A stretch of 64,000 nucleotides of DNA from Galbibacter kalidii (GTDB lineage: Bacteria; Bacteroidota; Bacteroidia; Flavobacteriales; Flavobacteriaceae). The notes below the pieces were generated by a model. That model did no database searches and had not been told where the DNA came from. It was given only the letters and a program-made list of their open reading frames with translations. The stretch covers positions 80,849 through 144,848 of the forward strand of contig NZ_JAPFGA010000014.1 in NCBI RefSeq assembly GCF_026241135.1, written 5' to 3'. Position 1 is the stretch's first letter; every line of letters begins with the position of its first letter. Position numbers and translations under genes: made by a program. Shown one piece after another: positions 63,820-64,000 of this stretch.

Positions 63820-64000
63820 GGACACTATCCCAAAAAGTGTGTAAGTAAAAATATCGAGGGTTGGATTCTTAATTAGAGTCTGACCCTTTTTTCATAGATC
63901 GTCAGGAACTGATTTAAAATAATGCCCCAGTTCCTAACGGGCATGGTCCATTTTTTAGTGGACTCCCTCATGGCCAAATATACGGATTTCATCACAGCTT
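63820..64000 (-). mobile_element. IS256-family insertion sequence, 3' end only (partial)
   Basis: An end-like sequence GGACACTATCCCAAAAAGTG starts at 63820, and the transposase C terminus follows, reading from outside the window. The rest of the element continues past the right edge, so its length and other end cannot be seen. Confidence 0.7.
63873..64000 (-). CDS. IS256-family transposase, C-terminal fragment (5' partial)
   Basis: The last 41 codons are visible: [20 protein letters not shown], then [20 protein letters not shown] and a final Leu. The [15 protein letters not shown] pattern is characteristic of IS256-family transposases. The frame is open at the right edge, so intactness cannot be judged. 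Confidence 0.88.
   Translation of the reverse strand, partial: AVMKSVYLAMRESTKKWTMPVRNWGIILNQFLTIYEKRVRL

Noticed and set aside
1..64000. CRISPR arrays, prophage modules, rRNA operons
   Set aside because: No regularly spaced direct repeats, phage structural genes or rRNA sequence were recognised anywhere in the window.

Overview
The window reads as a chromosomal segment of a Bacteroidota bacterium, most likely family Flavobacteriaceae. The signs are a type IX secretion (T9SS) C-terminal sorting domain, a PafA alkaline phosphatase, kynurenine 3-monooxygenase, several ECF sigma factors, starts without Shine-Dalgarno sites, and repeated copies of the Bacteroidota -7 promoter element TAnnTTTG. 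Genus cannot be decided from the sequence alone. Most of the window is ordinary, dense, housekeeping chromosome; the accessory character is concentrated at about 5.9-6.4 kb, 14.2-22.2 kb and the right edge.

Layout. 0-3.4 kb: the C-terminal part of a large secreted metalloprotease-like T9SS protein and a lipoprotein. 3.4-5.8 kb (minus strand): prs, rplY (L25/CTC) and pth. 5.9-6.4 kb: a tRNA-Leu(CAA) gene preceded by a broken copy of its own 5' part and a small GIY-YIG nuclease gene. 6.4-8.1 kb: eda and kdgK, for KDG/KDPG breakdown. 8.4-9.9 kb: small proteins and fabD. 10-14.1 kb: a secreted carboxylesterase and a TonB-dependent receptor. 14.2-22.2 kb: a region of transposase remnant, oxidoreductase, two DUF4386 copies (one broken), AraC-type regulator, broken Crp-type regulator, an ECF42-like sigma/YCII pair and a DUF1801 protein, carrying three copies of a dispersed intergenic repeat.

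22.3-31.5 kb: an ECF sigma with a small cysteine protein, a UbiA-like membrane protein, gcvP, a ketoacyl-synthase III / methyltransferase / glycosyltransferase operon, and pafA. 31.6-36.2 kb: an MlaE/MlaF-type lipid ABC transporter, then a minus-strand operon of birA, an Lgt-like membrane protein, a radical SAM protein of the MJ0619/Tes type and a small membrane protein. 36.3-41.1 kb: rsfS, ftsH, a LUD protein, cdsA, psd and an acyl-CoA-binding protein, that is, phospholipid synthesis next to membrane proteolysis.

41.2-63.8 kb: valS, a DUF1573 protein, a PDZ aspartyl protease, an aminotransferase overlapping murB, two more ECF sigma genes (one with an anti-sigma partner), an NRAMP-like transporter lacking the usual metal motif, lipA, gap, a hybrid histidine kinase, lpxK, a Nif3-like protein, a cysteine-free DUF164 protein, an ABC exporter, an NAD(P)-binding protein, kmo and a small helical protein. 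The window ends inside an IS256-type element.

The most interesting signals are the tRNA-Leu/GIY-YIG duplication with its inserted palindrome, the Lgt-like plus radical SAM operon, and the three-copy intergenic repeat in the accessory region. No CRISPR array, prophage or rRNA gene was seen.
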